DNA of 64,000 bases, taken from assembly GCA_007922195.1 (NCBI GenBank), contig ML682005.1, positions 36,744,259 to 36,808,258 of the forward strand, read 5' to 3'. Shown in pieces: positions 11,635-22,880 of the stretch. Source of the DNA: Podocnemis expansa. Lineage: Eukaryota > Chordata > Testudines > Podocnemididae. Positions within the stretch are counted from its first letter, which is position 1. Every line of letters begins with the position of its first letter. A model generated the notes under the pieces. It searched no databases, was not told the DNA's origin, and saw only the letters and a list, made by a program, of their open reading frames with translations. A program made the translations under genes and the position numbers.

Positions 11635-11878
11635 ACTCGTGGGTCTCAAAAGAATGTGAGCAAGGATTTTCCCAGAAATTAACAGGAGGACAGTAAGTTG
11701 GTAATTCTTACACACAGACTTGTCCCCTTTTAAAAATGGTGATGATAGTGGCATTTTTTAGCTTAGCTGGAATTTCCTCATTAACCCAAATTCTAACAAG
11801 AAGTTGGTGAACTTTTTGCATGAGTGCTATTTCACCAGTTTTGAAGATCTCCATAGGGATGTCATCCAGTTCTAACGC
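11635..11878 (-). pseudogene. Inverted 5' segment of a LINE reverse transcriptase
   Basis: Read on the minus strand, this encodes an N-terminal RT stretch: KALELDDIPMEIFKTGE, then EEIPAKLKNATIITIFKRG, then after a frameshift YQLTVLLLISGKILAHILL. The order matches the PDGIPAEIFK ... KDATIVTIFKKGD ... ISLLSIAGKILARILL region that precedes the catalytic block in many non-LTR reverse transcriptases. The next residues in protein order are found on the plus strand from 11885. The two parts are therefore one retrotransposon copy with a 5' inversion, as made by twin priming. It is decayed and not functional. Confidence 0.7.
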
Positions 11879-11879
11879 C

Positions 11880-13330
11880 TTATTTCTCTCCTTTCTCCTG
11901 CCGAAGACATTCTTCTGGAATCCTACTATGGTTTCAGATCATCTCATGGCATCTCTGCCAGGATGTTTGTTGTATGACAGATTCAAGAGAAGTGCAGAGA
12001 ACAACATCGGCCATTGTTTATGGCATTTGTTTAATCTAACCAAGGCTTTTGATTCCATCAGTCATAAAGCATTGTGAAAGATGCTGTCTAGGTTTGATTG
12101 TCCACTGAAGTTCATTTGTGTTCTCAGGCTGTTTCATAATGGAATGACTGCCAGTTTCTTCTATAATGGATTTGAGGAAGAGCTATTCACCATCGATATT
12201 GATGTTACACCGCGCTGTTTTATTGTTCCAACCCTTTTCTCCATCTGTCTTGACTTTTATTCAAAACCACTTTTCCTCTGGAATTGGGATTGGGTATCGC
12301 TGGATGGCCAGCTTTTCAGTTTCTGGTGTCCTCATTCTAAAATTAAGGTCACCAGAACTGTTGCCAGCAACCTTCAGCATGCTTATGACTGTGTTGTCGT
12401 CCCACACACTGAGGATGACTTGCAATCCACCAAAAAAATCTCTTCTGAGGTGCTTATCATAGGGCTGTCCCTCAACCCTGAAAAGACTAAGGTGCTCCAT
12501 CAGCATGTGGCCCCCCTCCTCCCACAAATTGTCACTGGTGGTTAAACCCTAGAAAATCTTGAGTATTTCCCATATCTTGCAGGCCACTTCTCCCAGACAA
12601 TCAATTTTGATGTGGAAATTGAACACTGGATCCATTTTTGTGCCCGCACAAGCTTTGGAAAGTTGTTCCATTGTGTTTTTATTGACTGACAGAGGTCTGT
12701 GAATGAAAATTAAGATCCTGGTCTACGATGAAGTAGACATCTCCACTATTCTTTGAGTGCAAGATGTGGGTGACATGTCAAAACCATTTTAAGCCTGTGG
12801 CATACTATTAATACTGCTACTTTAGAAAGATTCTCTGTATCGGATGGGAAGACCAATGCCAGTGTTCTCTCTGCAGCTAACATCACCAGTGTTGAGACAC
12901 TGAACTGGTCACAGTGTGCAGATGGCTGATGCTCATCTTCCAAAGCAAGTCCTTTTTTCTTAACCTAGTCGTGGTAAGAGGACTCATGGGGGACACAGAA
13001 AATATTACAAGGATACCTTGAAAGTATATTTTAAGAAGGCTGGAATTGATTCCATGAATTTGGAAAAGCTGACTGCCAATAGGCTGCAATGGCATTCTAT
13101 CATACTTCAAGTCTCAGCCCGTTTTGAAGAGAATTGCCTTGTTCAAGAAGCTGAGAAATGGCAGAGGAGGAACAAAAGAGTACAGCGTCCTGGCCAGCAG
13201 GTGTGCTTTCCCCAAGCAACCATCAGTTACAAATGTGAAAAAAATCTGTAGTGCATGAATTGGATTCCTCACCCATCATTAATGACTTTCCACCTGGCAG
13301 ACATCATCCTCCTATCAAGGGATAGCCAAT
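11880..13330 (+). pseudogene. Non-LTR retrotransposon RT/C-terminus remnant
   Basis: Continues the protein of the inverted segment at 11635-11878. In one frame ILLESYYGFRSSHGIS starts near 11910. Then FNLTKAFDSISHKAL (RT motif with the first catalytic Asp, about 12030-12077) leads into the longest open frame, 12081-12545 (154 codons): KFICVLRLFHNGMTASF, PTLFSICLDF, WMASFSV/LDGQLF, KVTRT, HTEDDLQ and LSLNPEKTKVLHQ. The usual LQYADD box reads LQHAYD, so the catalytic Asp pair is lost. Beyond the stop, LENLEYFPYLAGHFSQ and the C-terminal NLEKLTANRLQWHSII ... AEKWQRRNK (about 13050-13180) can still be read across stops and frameshifts. The clade is uncertain. It is an old dead copy, not a host gene. 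Confidence 0.78.
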
Positions 13331-14334
13331 GACAACTTGTGGGCGATCAACGATAAGCCCTAAATGGTTCCACTCTCAAGATGCTGAAGAAAAGCTTTAA
13401 TTTTTCTCTTGCTCAAATGCCAAGAATCTTGTTCCTACCAGTTCTTTGGTATTGCTATTCAAGTCTACTTTTCCAAATCTTGGTCCCATAAGCATTGCTT
13501 GCTCCACAGAGGAAGGGAGGTGCAGGATTAGAGGAAAGTGGCTCTGAATGTGTTTTTTCCTGACGTTCCAATTTTGAGTACTGCTATGTCATATATTCTC
13601 TTTTTGAAGGGCTTGGATTAGGACAAGATACATAGCTTCCCTTATTAGTAAATGCATAGTTTTCTGTCTTCTGTTTTTTAACATCTGGACCAAATGGCAG
13701 AAAGTATATGTTGCATTGTCCCGAGGGCAATGTAATAGATTTCTTGATATCTGTGGACAAAATCACATTCCTAGAAATCCATGGTTGATGAACAAGGCTT
13801 CTTTGTACTGCATGCAGTCTCCAAAACTTTATCTATGACTTTGGAAATTAACTTTTCACATTAGCAGAAAAGCTGAAATCCCTGCAAATGACAAGAAGTA
13901 AGGTCTAGCCAGCCCAGGGCTTAGAAGAGCCAGAGATCTTTATTCCAGTAGCAGCAGCATTCCTAATAGTTAGGATCCCTTGGCATGGGAGTTCTGTAGA
14001 GCATCAGGATATTATAAATATGCACTGCCAAGGCTGCTGTGTTCTAGCTCCAGAGATGCTATGTGCTTATCTTGTGCACACTAGTAAATAGAAAGTAATC
14101 CCAATATGGAGTAAGACAGAGCACCTGGGCTTCCCCATTGTACTACTACTCTAAAGATGTTGGCTCATCCACTTATTTTATTGAGCAAATAAAATAATAA
14201 CCCATTCCCACTGTAAGGTTCTTGTCAATTTCCTCACTGTGTAGACCAGATGCACTTATTCACAGGCAGCAGTAAGGTACAGGCTACATGTAGACTGTAC
14301 AAATTTGCAGAAATACAAAATCAGCAGTAACCGC
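13331..14334. other. No recognised feature
   Basis: About 1 kb of AT-rich sequence beyond the LINE remnant. No terminal repeats or coding motifs were seen. Confidence 0.4.
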
Positions 14335-15040
14335 TTAGAAAGGAGTACCGCAGAAGGACTTGGGTTTTATAGCAGATCACAAAATAAATAGGAGTTGACA
14401 GCAAGAGTGTTGGGGAAAAAAAGCTAACATGTTCTAAGGGCGAATTAGCAGGATTGTGGTAAGCATGACACAAGAAGTAATTCTTCCACTCTATTCAGCA
14501 TGCTTTTCAGCACTGATATAACCTCATGTCGAGTACTGTGTCCAATTCGGGGCACCATGCTTCGGAAAAGATGTGGACAAACTGGAGAAAGTACCGAGGA
14601 GAGCAACAAAAATGATTAAAGGTCTAGAAAACATGACCTGTGAAGAACAATTGAAAAAATTGGGTTTGTTTAGTCTGTAAAAGAGAAGACTGAGGGGAGA
14701 AGACAAGTCTTCAAGTACATAAAAGGTTGTAATGAAGAGGATGGTGATAAATAGTTCTCCTTAACCACTGAGGACAGGACAAGAAGTAATGGTCTTAAGC
14801 TGTAGTGAGAGAGATATAGGTTAGATATTAGGAAAACTTTCCTAACTTGAAAGGTAGTTTAAGCATTGAAACAAATTACTGAGGGAGGTTGGGGAATCTC
14901 CATCAATGCAGGTTTTTCAGAGCAGGTTAGATAAACATCTGTCAGATATAGTCTAGATAATGCTTAGTTCTGCCTCAGTGCGAGGGACTTGACTAGATGA
15001 CCTATTGAGATCTCTTCTGTTGCCACAATTCTGTGATTGT
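14335..15040 (+). mobile_element. CR1-family LINE, 3' part
   Basis: A diverged CR1 3' copy. The C-terminal ORF2 text survives across stops: 'tactgtgtccaattcggggc', 'atgattaaaggtctagaaaa', 'gaagactgaggggagaagac'. It is followed by 'ggaatctccatcaatgcagg' and the 3' UTR 'gacttgactagatgacctat', ending 'ccacaattctgtgattgtct'. No usable ORF. Confidence 0.82.
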
Positions 15041-15047
15041 CTCATTG

Positions 15048-15292
15048 CAGCTTGTGTAAGCATATCCAAGCTAGCTTTAAATCTGGCTAGATCAAAGTAA
15101 TGACAGCAGTCGTGGCAGCATGGGCTAGTTTCCTGAGTATCACCTCACCCAGTGCTCTGGGTGTATATTGAAGCAGCTAGTATGTGCTGCCACCCTGCTG
15201 CTGCAACTACACTGCTGCTGTTTGAAGAAGTTTTGATCAAGCCAAGCTAGCTCAGGTATGTCAATTTTGCCTCCTGACTGGAGTAGATACAG
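15048..15292. mobile_element. Degraded MITE of the TATGTCTACACT group
   Basis: Contains 'catatccaagctagctttaa', a duplicated GCTAGCT core, 'gcatgggctagtttcctg' and 'aagccaagctagctcaggta'. It matches the order of the truncated element at 6452. The terminal repeats are eroded, so the boundaries are estimates. Confidence 0.5.
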
Positions 15293-16065
15293 TCAGTTCT
15301 AAATCAAAAGCTAACATTTCATTTGCAGAGTGGCTGGAGTAGAGCCCAGAGAAGCTGGGGACAGCCGCCTCTGAAGCACAGCAGGGTAAAGAATGGAAGA
15401 GTGACAGCATGCTGACCCAGGGAAGCAGCATGGCTTCTTAAGGCAGGAATAATGATCTTGGGTCTTTAAAGAGGCAATAGCCAGAAGGATCCTTAAAGGG
15501 ACAAGAGCTAGCTCTGCACTGGGTATTGGGGGACCTGTATTTGACTCCTAGCCTTTGACCTCCTGTGCAGTGTTGAACAAGGCACTGCTTATCTGTGTCG
15601 TTGTTTTCTATTTCACACTTTACCTGTTTTCTCTAGTAAAAATGTACTTTCTTTAGAAAAGAGAGACTCTCACTGAGTGTTCTTGGCACCCTGTGGCCTT
15701 ACAACTGGGGTTTTTAACTGTTACAAGTAAATAACAGCTGGGAAGGCTGATCAGCTGTTAAGGAGGCATGACAACTTTGAAAAGAGAGTCACTTTTGGTA
15801 ACAGCACTTAGTCTTTAAAGTCCAAACCTGTTTCCTCTCAAGACAGAAAAACAAAACAAAACAAAACCGAAGGAAGGGAGAAAGCAAAAGAAATTGAAAC
15901 AGCTGGGAAAATTCAGGATCTGTCTCTGATCCTCGTTCAGTTGCTGGAAGATCATGGGAACTGCTCATAACTCAGTTAACCACTCTTGGATCTAATTTCT
16001 GTGAAAAAATTCATTGTTGGTTTGCTCTTCTTTTTCTCTGGCCAACCTACAGGAAGCATGTTTTT

Positions 16066-16088
16066 TGTTTGTTTGTTTGTTTTTGTTT
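16066..16088. repeat. (GTTT)n microsatellite
   Basis: Tandem GTTT units following a short T run. Confidence 0.85.
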
Positions 16089-16424
16089 GACTGGTATCTG
16101 GCATCTTGATAGCCTGCCAAACTGGCCACAGAAAAGTGCATTGAGATTACATTTGTTCTGACTGTTTGAGTTAGTCTTTCAGCATAGATTGCAAAAAGAG
16201 AGGCATTAAGAATGAAGCAGAAGGCATGAAGATAGAAGGGATGAGGTAGGAGTGGTGAAGATAGCAGGAATGTTATGGTAAGTTCACCTTTCAGTGTTAC
16301 TCTGAGTCAGGACAAGGTCATGGATATGGTGATGTCATCTGGTTTCCTCTCCTCAGCTGGTTTGTTTATATACTTTTTCAACATTGGGGAAAAAAAAGGT
16401 AATAGCAAATTCAGAATGTGTCAT

Positions 16425-16439
16425 GGGGGGGGGGGGGGG
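16425..16439. repeat. G15 homopolymer
   Basis: Fifteen consecutive G residues. Such a run is prone to length error and could form G-rich secondary structure. Confidence 0.9.
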
Positions 16440-17504
16440 AGACCATGCTGTTGCTGCTGGCTACGGTGAAGATGCTGCTGCCCAAAGCTTAGTTCATTGT
16501 CAAGCATTGTTATGAATATGTGAGGAAAGGTGGGTGTTTTTTTTTTATTGTTGTGGTTTTAATGTATAAATATAGGGGAAAAAAGGTGGCTGAAATAATT
16601 TTATTCAGAAAAATTCCTTTCTTGGATTAAACCACGAATGAACAGTTTAGCCTCAAAGAAGCTTATTTCAGGAAGTTATACCCAGTTGGAAAAATGAAGA
16701 AGGAATTTGTATATAATAAATCTATCAACGGAATTAGTACCATAACTCTATCCTGACACACTAAACGAATAGAGCAAAGTTTGAGTCTGTGAGTCACGAA
16801 ATGAACAAATTCCATTATAAATGAATGGCATGGGTCATTTAAGGCAGTTGTTGGTTCAGTCCTTTTGTTAGGTCAGTTTGGTAACTTCAATTTCTTTAGA
16901 ATCAAAGGGACTAATTCATCATTGCTTTCCACCTTGTATAGCCAGTCTCAGAAGTTCAAAAACTCACATTGGGATGTGGCATTCCTTTTTATTCATTTTA
17001 CAAAAGTGGAATGATTGAAGGCTGGACCACCTCTTTTTAAGTCAATTGGAGTCCTTTTACCGGGCTGTGGATCAGAGGTTTTGGAAGATTCAACTTGGTG
17101 GAGACTCAGGGCTAACATTTTTCCTTCTTTCTGTCTCTGCATTGGTGTATTTCTGGAAAATCAAATAAAAAAATTTAATCAAAAAGAAGCTGGGAAACAA
17201 TATAAAAATACTATGTAGCTTCTGAACAAATAAAGAGTAAGTGAAATAGAAGCATATTCATCAACATAAAAGTCAATACTGAAATAAAGGTGGCCCCTGT
17301 TGGTATATACAATATATGGGGAAAAGAAAGAAGGGGAGAAAAGCATTTATCGGAATGAAAGTTCTTATGAAATAAATATATTTCAGAATATTAAAACATA
17401 ATACTCATAAATTTTATAGAAAAAGGGACAAACTATTGTGTTTAACTTGCATGTTTTTCTTTTTTTCTAGTGAGAATAGTTGGGAGTAAATCATTAAAAT
17501 TGGG

Positions 17505-17715
17505 AGTAAAGAAATCTGGGTTCTTTTTCTGGCTGTGTTGTAATTTTCCTGTGTTAGTTTAGGCAACTAACTTAGGCTTTCTACACCCCATTCCCCCCCC
17601 CAAATGGGAATACTACTACTTCCCTTGCGCCGCTAGGTGGTATAAGGAGTCAGTAATTAACATTTGTAAAGTGCTTTGAGATCTTCAGATGGAAGCTACT
17701 ATAAACATGCAAAAT
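17505..17715 (+). repeat. MIR/CORE-SINE-like remnant
   Basis: The order 'gggttctttttctggctgtg', a central C-run with 'caaatgggaatactactact', and 'gtaaagtgctttgagatctt' is that of ancient MIR-like SINEs with the conserved 'aaagtgctttgagat' end. Confidence 0.6.
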
Positions 17716-18229
17716 ATACTACTCTTAGTAGCCATAGCACTATTCAGAAAAGCACCATGCACCTTTTGAGAAAGGAAGTTTTGGTAGGTTGAATATGTGA
17801 CCTTCCGGTTCAACAGATCACTGAATGCCCGCAGTGTTCTCACGTTCTCATACCACACCCAACACCTTCCAGAAATGCATTCATCAAAGGACCCATCATC
17901 TGGCATGTGTTTGTTCTTTCTTCAGAATCAGAAGTATCCAAATAGTTCTGAACCATAGGGTTAAGGTTTGGAGATAATATTATATGTCTGTGCAAACACT
18001 TGGGATGAAATCCTGGCATCACTGATGTCAATGGGAATTTTGTCTTTGATGGTGCAGACAGGATTTTACTCTGTCTGTCTCTGTATATTAAACTTCTCTG
18101 ACACAGAAGAACAACTAATTACTGAAAAATAGTGTATATTTTATTGTAATAATGTATAAAGGTTTGTCTGCACTGGAGTGTGGGGGGGTGCAGCCCACAT
18201 TCTTTTGCTGTTTTTCATATTGATGGACT
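17716..18229. other. No recognised feature
   Basis: AT-rich sequence. The phrase 'ggtttgtctgcactggagtg' at about 18162 resembles one terminus of the TATGTCTACACT MITEs, but no partner end was found. Confidence 0.4.
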
Positions 18230-18401
18230 ATGTCAGCAGGAACATCCCAATGCAAAGTGGTGAGAAACTGCTATATGCAGAGAATATTACAATAAAGGAA
18301 TCCTCAAAAGAAGATGAGGAAGAAATAGTAAATCAGTGATATGACCACATAATCTGGCATTGGAAGAAAATAAGCATGATTAGCACTAAAGTCATCTAGA
18401 T

Positions 18402-18589
18402 CAGTGGTTGTCAAACTTAGGGTCAGGACCCAGTAATGGGTCACAGACCATCAAGCACTGGGTTGCAGCATCCCTTGCTGCCACTGCTAAAAGACTGGAG
18501 TGCATTGCTTAAAAGTGCAATTGCTGGGTCGTGAGCATAAATGCTTTTTTTTCAACTGGGTCCTAAGGAAAAAAGTTTGAAAACCACTG
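18402..18589 (+). mobile_element. Short hAT (CAGTGGTT...AACCACTG), perfect 8-bp TSD
   Basis: 188 bp beginning CAGTGGTTGTCAAACTTAGG and ending AGTTTGAAAACCACTG, flanked by a perfect 8-bp TSD, ATCTAGAT (18394-18401, 18590-18597). It sits inside the LINE pseudogene, so it is younger. A second copy in the opposite orientation is at 28146-28332. Confidence 0.93.
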
Positions 18590-19050
18590 ATCTAGATCAG
18601 TAGAGGCACCATAGTGAAATTGGACATGGAGATTAATGGAGTGAGACTAAACCAGAATGATGAGCTCAAGTACCTTGGCATTTGGTTACAAAAGACAGTG
18701 AATTTGAAAGTGGGATACAGACCAGACTGGGGAGTTCTGAATGTATGTGAAATAACATTTCAGGGTTGTGTATGACAATTTTTTGTTGCACTGAGATTGA
18801 ATGCCCAACTGTATAGAACAATGATAGGCCCTGTAGTACTTTTATGGTGAAGCAGCATGGATGATCAAACGATTTCAAGTTCATTGCCTACAGATAGTTG
18901 AAATGAATTGTCTTCATGCCACAAGAGGAACTTTCATCAGGAAACAAATTTTAAAATGCAAATATTAAGATGGGTGTCAAAATCCAAGGGGTGGCAAAGA
19001 TGCTTTTCAGAGCTTTAGATACGCAAAGTGGATGACTAAAAGGAACCTGG

Positions 19051-19528
19051 CAGAGCTGGAGCTAGGAGTTTTGGCACCTGGACCAAGCAGCCACAGAAGC
19101 ACCCTTCCCCGACCTGGGCCAGGGCCTGATCCGTCCTCAGCCACGGCCAGCAGGCTATGGAGACCAGATCTTTTCCCAGCCCCAGCCACCACTGGGAGGT
19201 GGATCTGACAGATCCAGCTCCCCGCAGCCTGCTGGCAGCGCCTAGAGCCCCTTACCTGTCCATGGTGCCAGCACGGTCCCTGGGCTGGAGCTGCACTGGC
19301 CACATGACCACAGGCTTTTCCCTGCCCCCCCCCTCCCGAATATTCCTCTGAGCATGCTTGGGGCAGGGTGGGAGATTTTATCTCCCACAGCCCCAGCGTC
19401 AGTCTGGCACCTGGAGAGGAATGTGCCTCTGGGGCCAGGTGGGGGCTGCAGCTTCCGGCCGTGGGGTGCCCTTTAAAATTCAGTGCCTCGGGCTTTGCCC
19501 TGGCTGCTCCGTCCTAGTTACGGCCCTG
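19051..19528. mobile_element. Nonautonomous hAT, perfect 8-bp TSD, inside LINE
   Basis: 478 bp starting CAGAGCTGGAGCTAGG and ending CCTAGTTACGGCCCTG, which are degenerate inverted ends. The 8-bp TSD GAACCTGG is perfect (19043-19050, 19529-19536). It is markedly GC-richer than its surroundings and carries overlapping spurious ORFs on both strands (for example 19007-19303 minus and 19157-19351 plus). It interrupts the LINE remnant at 18230-19730. Confidence 0.92.
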
Positions 19529-19730
19529 GAACCTGGTGAAGATATCATAGCAAAAGCAAATGGGAGGAAAGAGACCTCAAGGAAAGCTGAGGAAGTGCTG
19601 GATAGATTGCGCCAAAGAAGTTAGTAAGCCAGTGGACTTTGCTGCCTTGAACAGACAAATATGGTGGATGCTTGCACGATGACTTGTCCTTGGCAGGTGG
19701 GATAAAGGGAAAAAGAAGAATGTATACTGT

Positions 19731-22260
19731 GTCTGCTTACATTAGGACTTGCTGTATCGATTACTATATAGTGAGAAGGCAGTGGAAGACTGACTGTGGG
19801 CCTGAGTATATTGCCTTGCACCTTGTGTAGTCATTTACGGATGGGCAAAGTACTATACATATACAAAGTAGGGGAAAATGAAGATCTTGGATATTTTTTC
19901 ATACCCAAAAGTTATTCTTCACGGCTTCTTTCTTATGATTAAATCTGATGAGAAACATTTGGAAACTATGGATGCCTGGTTTTCAGTTTGCCTTGATAGA
20001 TTTCCTGAATTTCCTTAGATACAATTTCAAAAAAATGCAAAAGAAGACATTTTTGCAGATTTCTACAACAAATGTAGTTTTGACTAATTTCTATCGTTCT
20101 GCTTATGTCAGTACTGCCAGAGTGACACATTCATTGATTATGTTGCTATGTTGTGTTCAGCAAATGTTGTGGCATTTTGCTCCAGTGAGGAGGCTTGAAC
20201 ATTTGATATGTAGGTACTATAGGCTTCAGTGCTGTACATCCACTCAACACATTCAGTTCCATCTCCTAATTATCTTTGGTAACTCACATACTGTTACCTC
20301 TAGAAAAGGTACTGTCAGGAGGTTTCAATTCAAAGATACCTGATGAAGGCATTTCTTTTTCAGCCTGACTCTGCAGTGTGGCCCCATAATGTATGCTACC
20401 AAGTCTCCAGTGACAAAGGTATTATGTTATCTCAGCACAGTATGCAAAAATAACTTTCTCTCTATGTGCCTTTTATCTAGTAAGGGGGGGAGAGAGAGAG
20501 AGAGTGAGCCTCTTGGTGAAGATAGTGCTGCTCAGGTGAAGAATGGAATTAGGAGCCTGAATGCAATGGGAGGCAGAATAATATGCCAATGTCATGATGT
20601 TCTAACATGATAAATTGCTTCATATATGTCCCCCCCACTGTACACAGCAGGGATTGTGTTACATCTGGTGCCTGTGATGACTCTCCTTTTCTCCTCCCCT
20701 TTTGAATCCATTATAGCAGGACTGCATTTCATGTCTGATTTCATAACTTGGGCATTTTATAGAAAGATGTGTGCTTTGCCTTGTGAGCAGGATAACAATT
20801 GCCTGCAGAATGCCATTAGCAAGAAGATTTAAGTGAGTAAACTCAAGTGATGTGAGTGGTGATTTTAGAATATGCATGCTCCATTTTCAAGTTATGAGTC
20901 TTTTTTGATATTTATGTAGAGTCATAAAACATGGCAGAGATGTATTAATATATTTACTTTCATAGGACTGCTGCATATATCCTGAAACCAATACCATTAT
21001 TTTTTGTTTTCTCTACTTATTAGCCAATAATGTATAAATTAGTGATCACATTTGAGCAGATGCAGCAAATCTCATAATCGGTTTTGATTTTTTAGATTAT
21101 TGAACTAGTTATTTTCAAGAATTTGAAAATATCCATTTATTTCTGGGTGCTATGCTGAAGGACTTCTGTTAACCTATTTGTTCCATAAATATAAATGTGG
21201 TGGGCCATGACGGCATATGGGTGGTTTTGCTGCATAATCACTTTCTTGTAGTGCTAGGCAACACTGTTCAGAAAGAAGCATTCGATTAACAATGGTATTG
21301 ATATGTAACACCAAATTCTTCCCTTATTGCAGCATCCTTGACTTTGCACAGGTAAGACTGGAGGTAAAATTTGACTTACAGAGAAAACAGTGTGGTTCCC
21401 CACTGTTTAGTGAAAGCAAGAATGAGGTACTCAAATGTTTCAGTGATACAATTTCTGAAAAGAATGCTGAATGAAAATAGAGTGAGAAGTTTCAGCTAAA
21501 TAGGAAATAGTGAATAAAGGAGATTCCATTCACATATTGGAAAGATGTTCTTCAACACCAATGCCACTTTGAATGAAAGTCAATTTTTAAAATATCTGTT
21601 TTCCTTGACTTTTTGGTAGGTTTCACAATTGTGTGATTTATTAAAAAACTAAACTGAGCTCTTATTAATATCTTTTAGTTCCATTCTATTAATGGAGTAC
21701 TACATACACCCCAAATCGTCAGTCCTTACGTCAAACACCTTGTGTCCAATGCTAATTTCACCAAAGTTGCCATAGGATGTGATGAGAAACAATGGAAATT
21801 GGGGTTGTTTCAGTTAAACAATGTACATTTGATACTTTATTGAAATCATATTTGAAATGGGTGAAGAATTTTGCAATCACAGGATTTAAAAATAAAATTC
21901 TAGCACCATTTGTTTTCATCATTCTGGAAGTATTGTGAGATCACCTAGAAAACAGCAAAAGAGAGAAGAGTGTACACAGTTGAAAATATGCAAAATTGTT
22001 TTGGTTCAGGTTAGGCTGAATGTTTCAGATGCAGATTCAAATGTCTTTTTAATTCAGCTGAATCAACTAATTCCTTCTTGGTGCCTAGAAAAATAAAGTG
22101 ATGGATGGGTTTTAAAAACTTGCCCTTCTAATACTGAACTCACAATCATTTGTGCTCAGGAAAAGTGAAATTTGCATATGTGCATCAAATTCTGAGGTTT
22201 TACAAATGCAAAAATGGCTATGCATACAAGACAAATTTGAAGGTCTGGTTGAGGTCCTTT
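19731..22260. other. No recognised feature; one (GA)n tract
   Basis: About 2.5 kb of AT-rich unassigned sequence. A short (GA)n tract after a G run lies at about 20486-20503. ORFs up to 131 codons (19948-20343) show no recognisable domain. Confidence 0.4.
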
Positions 22261-22267
22261 AAATAAC

Positions 22268-22696
22268 ATGGATCTGTGTTGTATGATCACTACTGTGTTT
22301 AAGGGGACATTGCAGAGGTGCATTGCCCACGTGTGGCAGGGGGATAATATCCAAAACAGGAATTCTGTTTACCAAAGTTCTGGGATACACAGGAGGAGAG
22401 TTATTGATAGGCCGTCCTTGGGGAGAGTACAGTATCTGCTCCCTTCTGCACTTGGTCATCTTGGCTGCCTGGATAGGGACCAGGACTATGACAGGAATGA
22501 GTATAGTCTCCTGAGTCAGGGGGTGCACTTCAGTAAACTCCTGTTGGACATGAATTTGAATTGTAAATGGGAGGTACCACCACCTGCAGCAGCTCTCTCC
22601 ACTCCCCCTGCAGCAGCTCTCTTCACCCACTATTTCAACCCTAATCCTGGCCAGAGCTGGATAGAGGACACACACTCTCCCTGTCATGATGGCTAG
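22268..22696. other. Unassigned segment open on both strands (142 codons each)
   Basis: Both strands are open for 142 codons across essentially the same 430 bp (22268-22696 plus, 22259-22687 minus). The plus protein contains HLGCLDRDQDYDRNEYSLL and a C-terminal PPAAALSTPPAAALF duplication. The minus protein contains ILIPVIVLVPIQAAKMTK and VNRIPVLDIIPLPHVGNAPL. I do not recognise either, and no start context, splice sites or neighbouring exon support a gene. It may be an old repeat or chance. A 20-bp direct duplication (CCTGCAGCAGCTCTCTCCAC and a near copy) lies at about 22580-22628. Confidence 0.35.
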
Positions 22697-22730
22697 TATC
22701 CTGTGGGGCTAGGGCTGACTCCACACTCTG

Positions 22731-22880
22731 ACCATTGTGATTTGCCACAGAAATTACGGTGTCACTCAGATTTGAGCTTGCCGCCTTTCTGCCATGATGG
22801 AAGGGTAGATGGGCTGAATTTAAGTCAGTAGCATTGTGACCTGGCACAATGGGTCATAGTGTCACTCAGGTTTGACACCT
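22731..22880 (+). repeat. Diverged 99-bp-spaced duplication
   Basis: Two related copies of a block with 'cattgtga', then 'gccaca' or 'ggcaca', then 'gtgtcactcag' and 'tttga' begin at 22733 and 22832. They are about 99 bp apart and clearly diverged. Origin unknown. Confidence 0.6.

Larger units (their letters stand above)
15293..17504. other. Mostly unassigned, with a MIR scrap and simple repeats
   Basis: A possible MIR-like scrap lies at about 15520-15600 ('gggggacctgtatttgactc'). Nothing else is recognised apart from the simple repeats listed separately. Confidence 0.4.
18230..19730 (+). pseudogene. LINE reverse transcriptase remnant split by two hATs
   Basis: Three coding islands read as one decayed RT once the insertions at 18402-18589 and 19051-19528 are set aside. 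Island 1 (about 18260-18393) gives KLLYAENITIKESSKEDEEE then NQ.YDHIIW, the LLYADDIVL region with the catalytic pair changed to EN. Island 2 (18598-19050) gives MEINGVRLNQNDELKYLGIW, then LRLNAQLYRTMIGPVVLLW, the usual RT palm/thumb border. Island 3 (19537-19730) gives KWEERPQGKLRKCWIDCAKE then ALNRQIWWMLAR, the C-terminal basic block common in RTE-like and related LINEs. Stops and frameshifts are many. The clade is uncertain; it is not a host gene. Confidence 0.75.
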
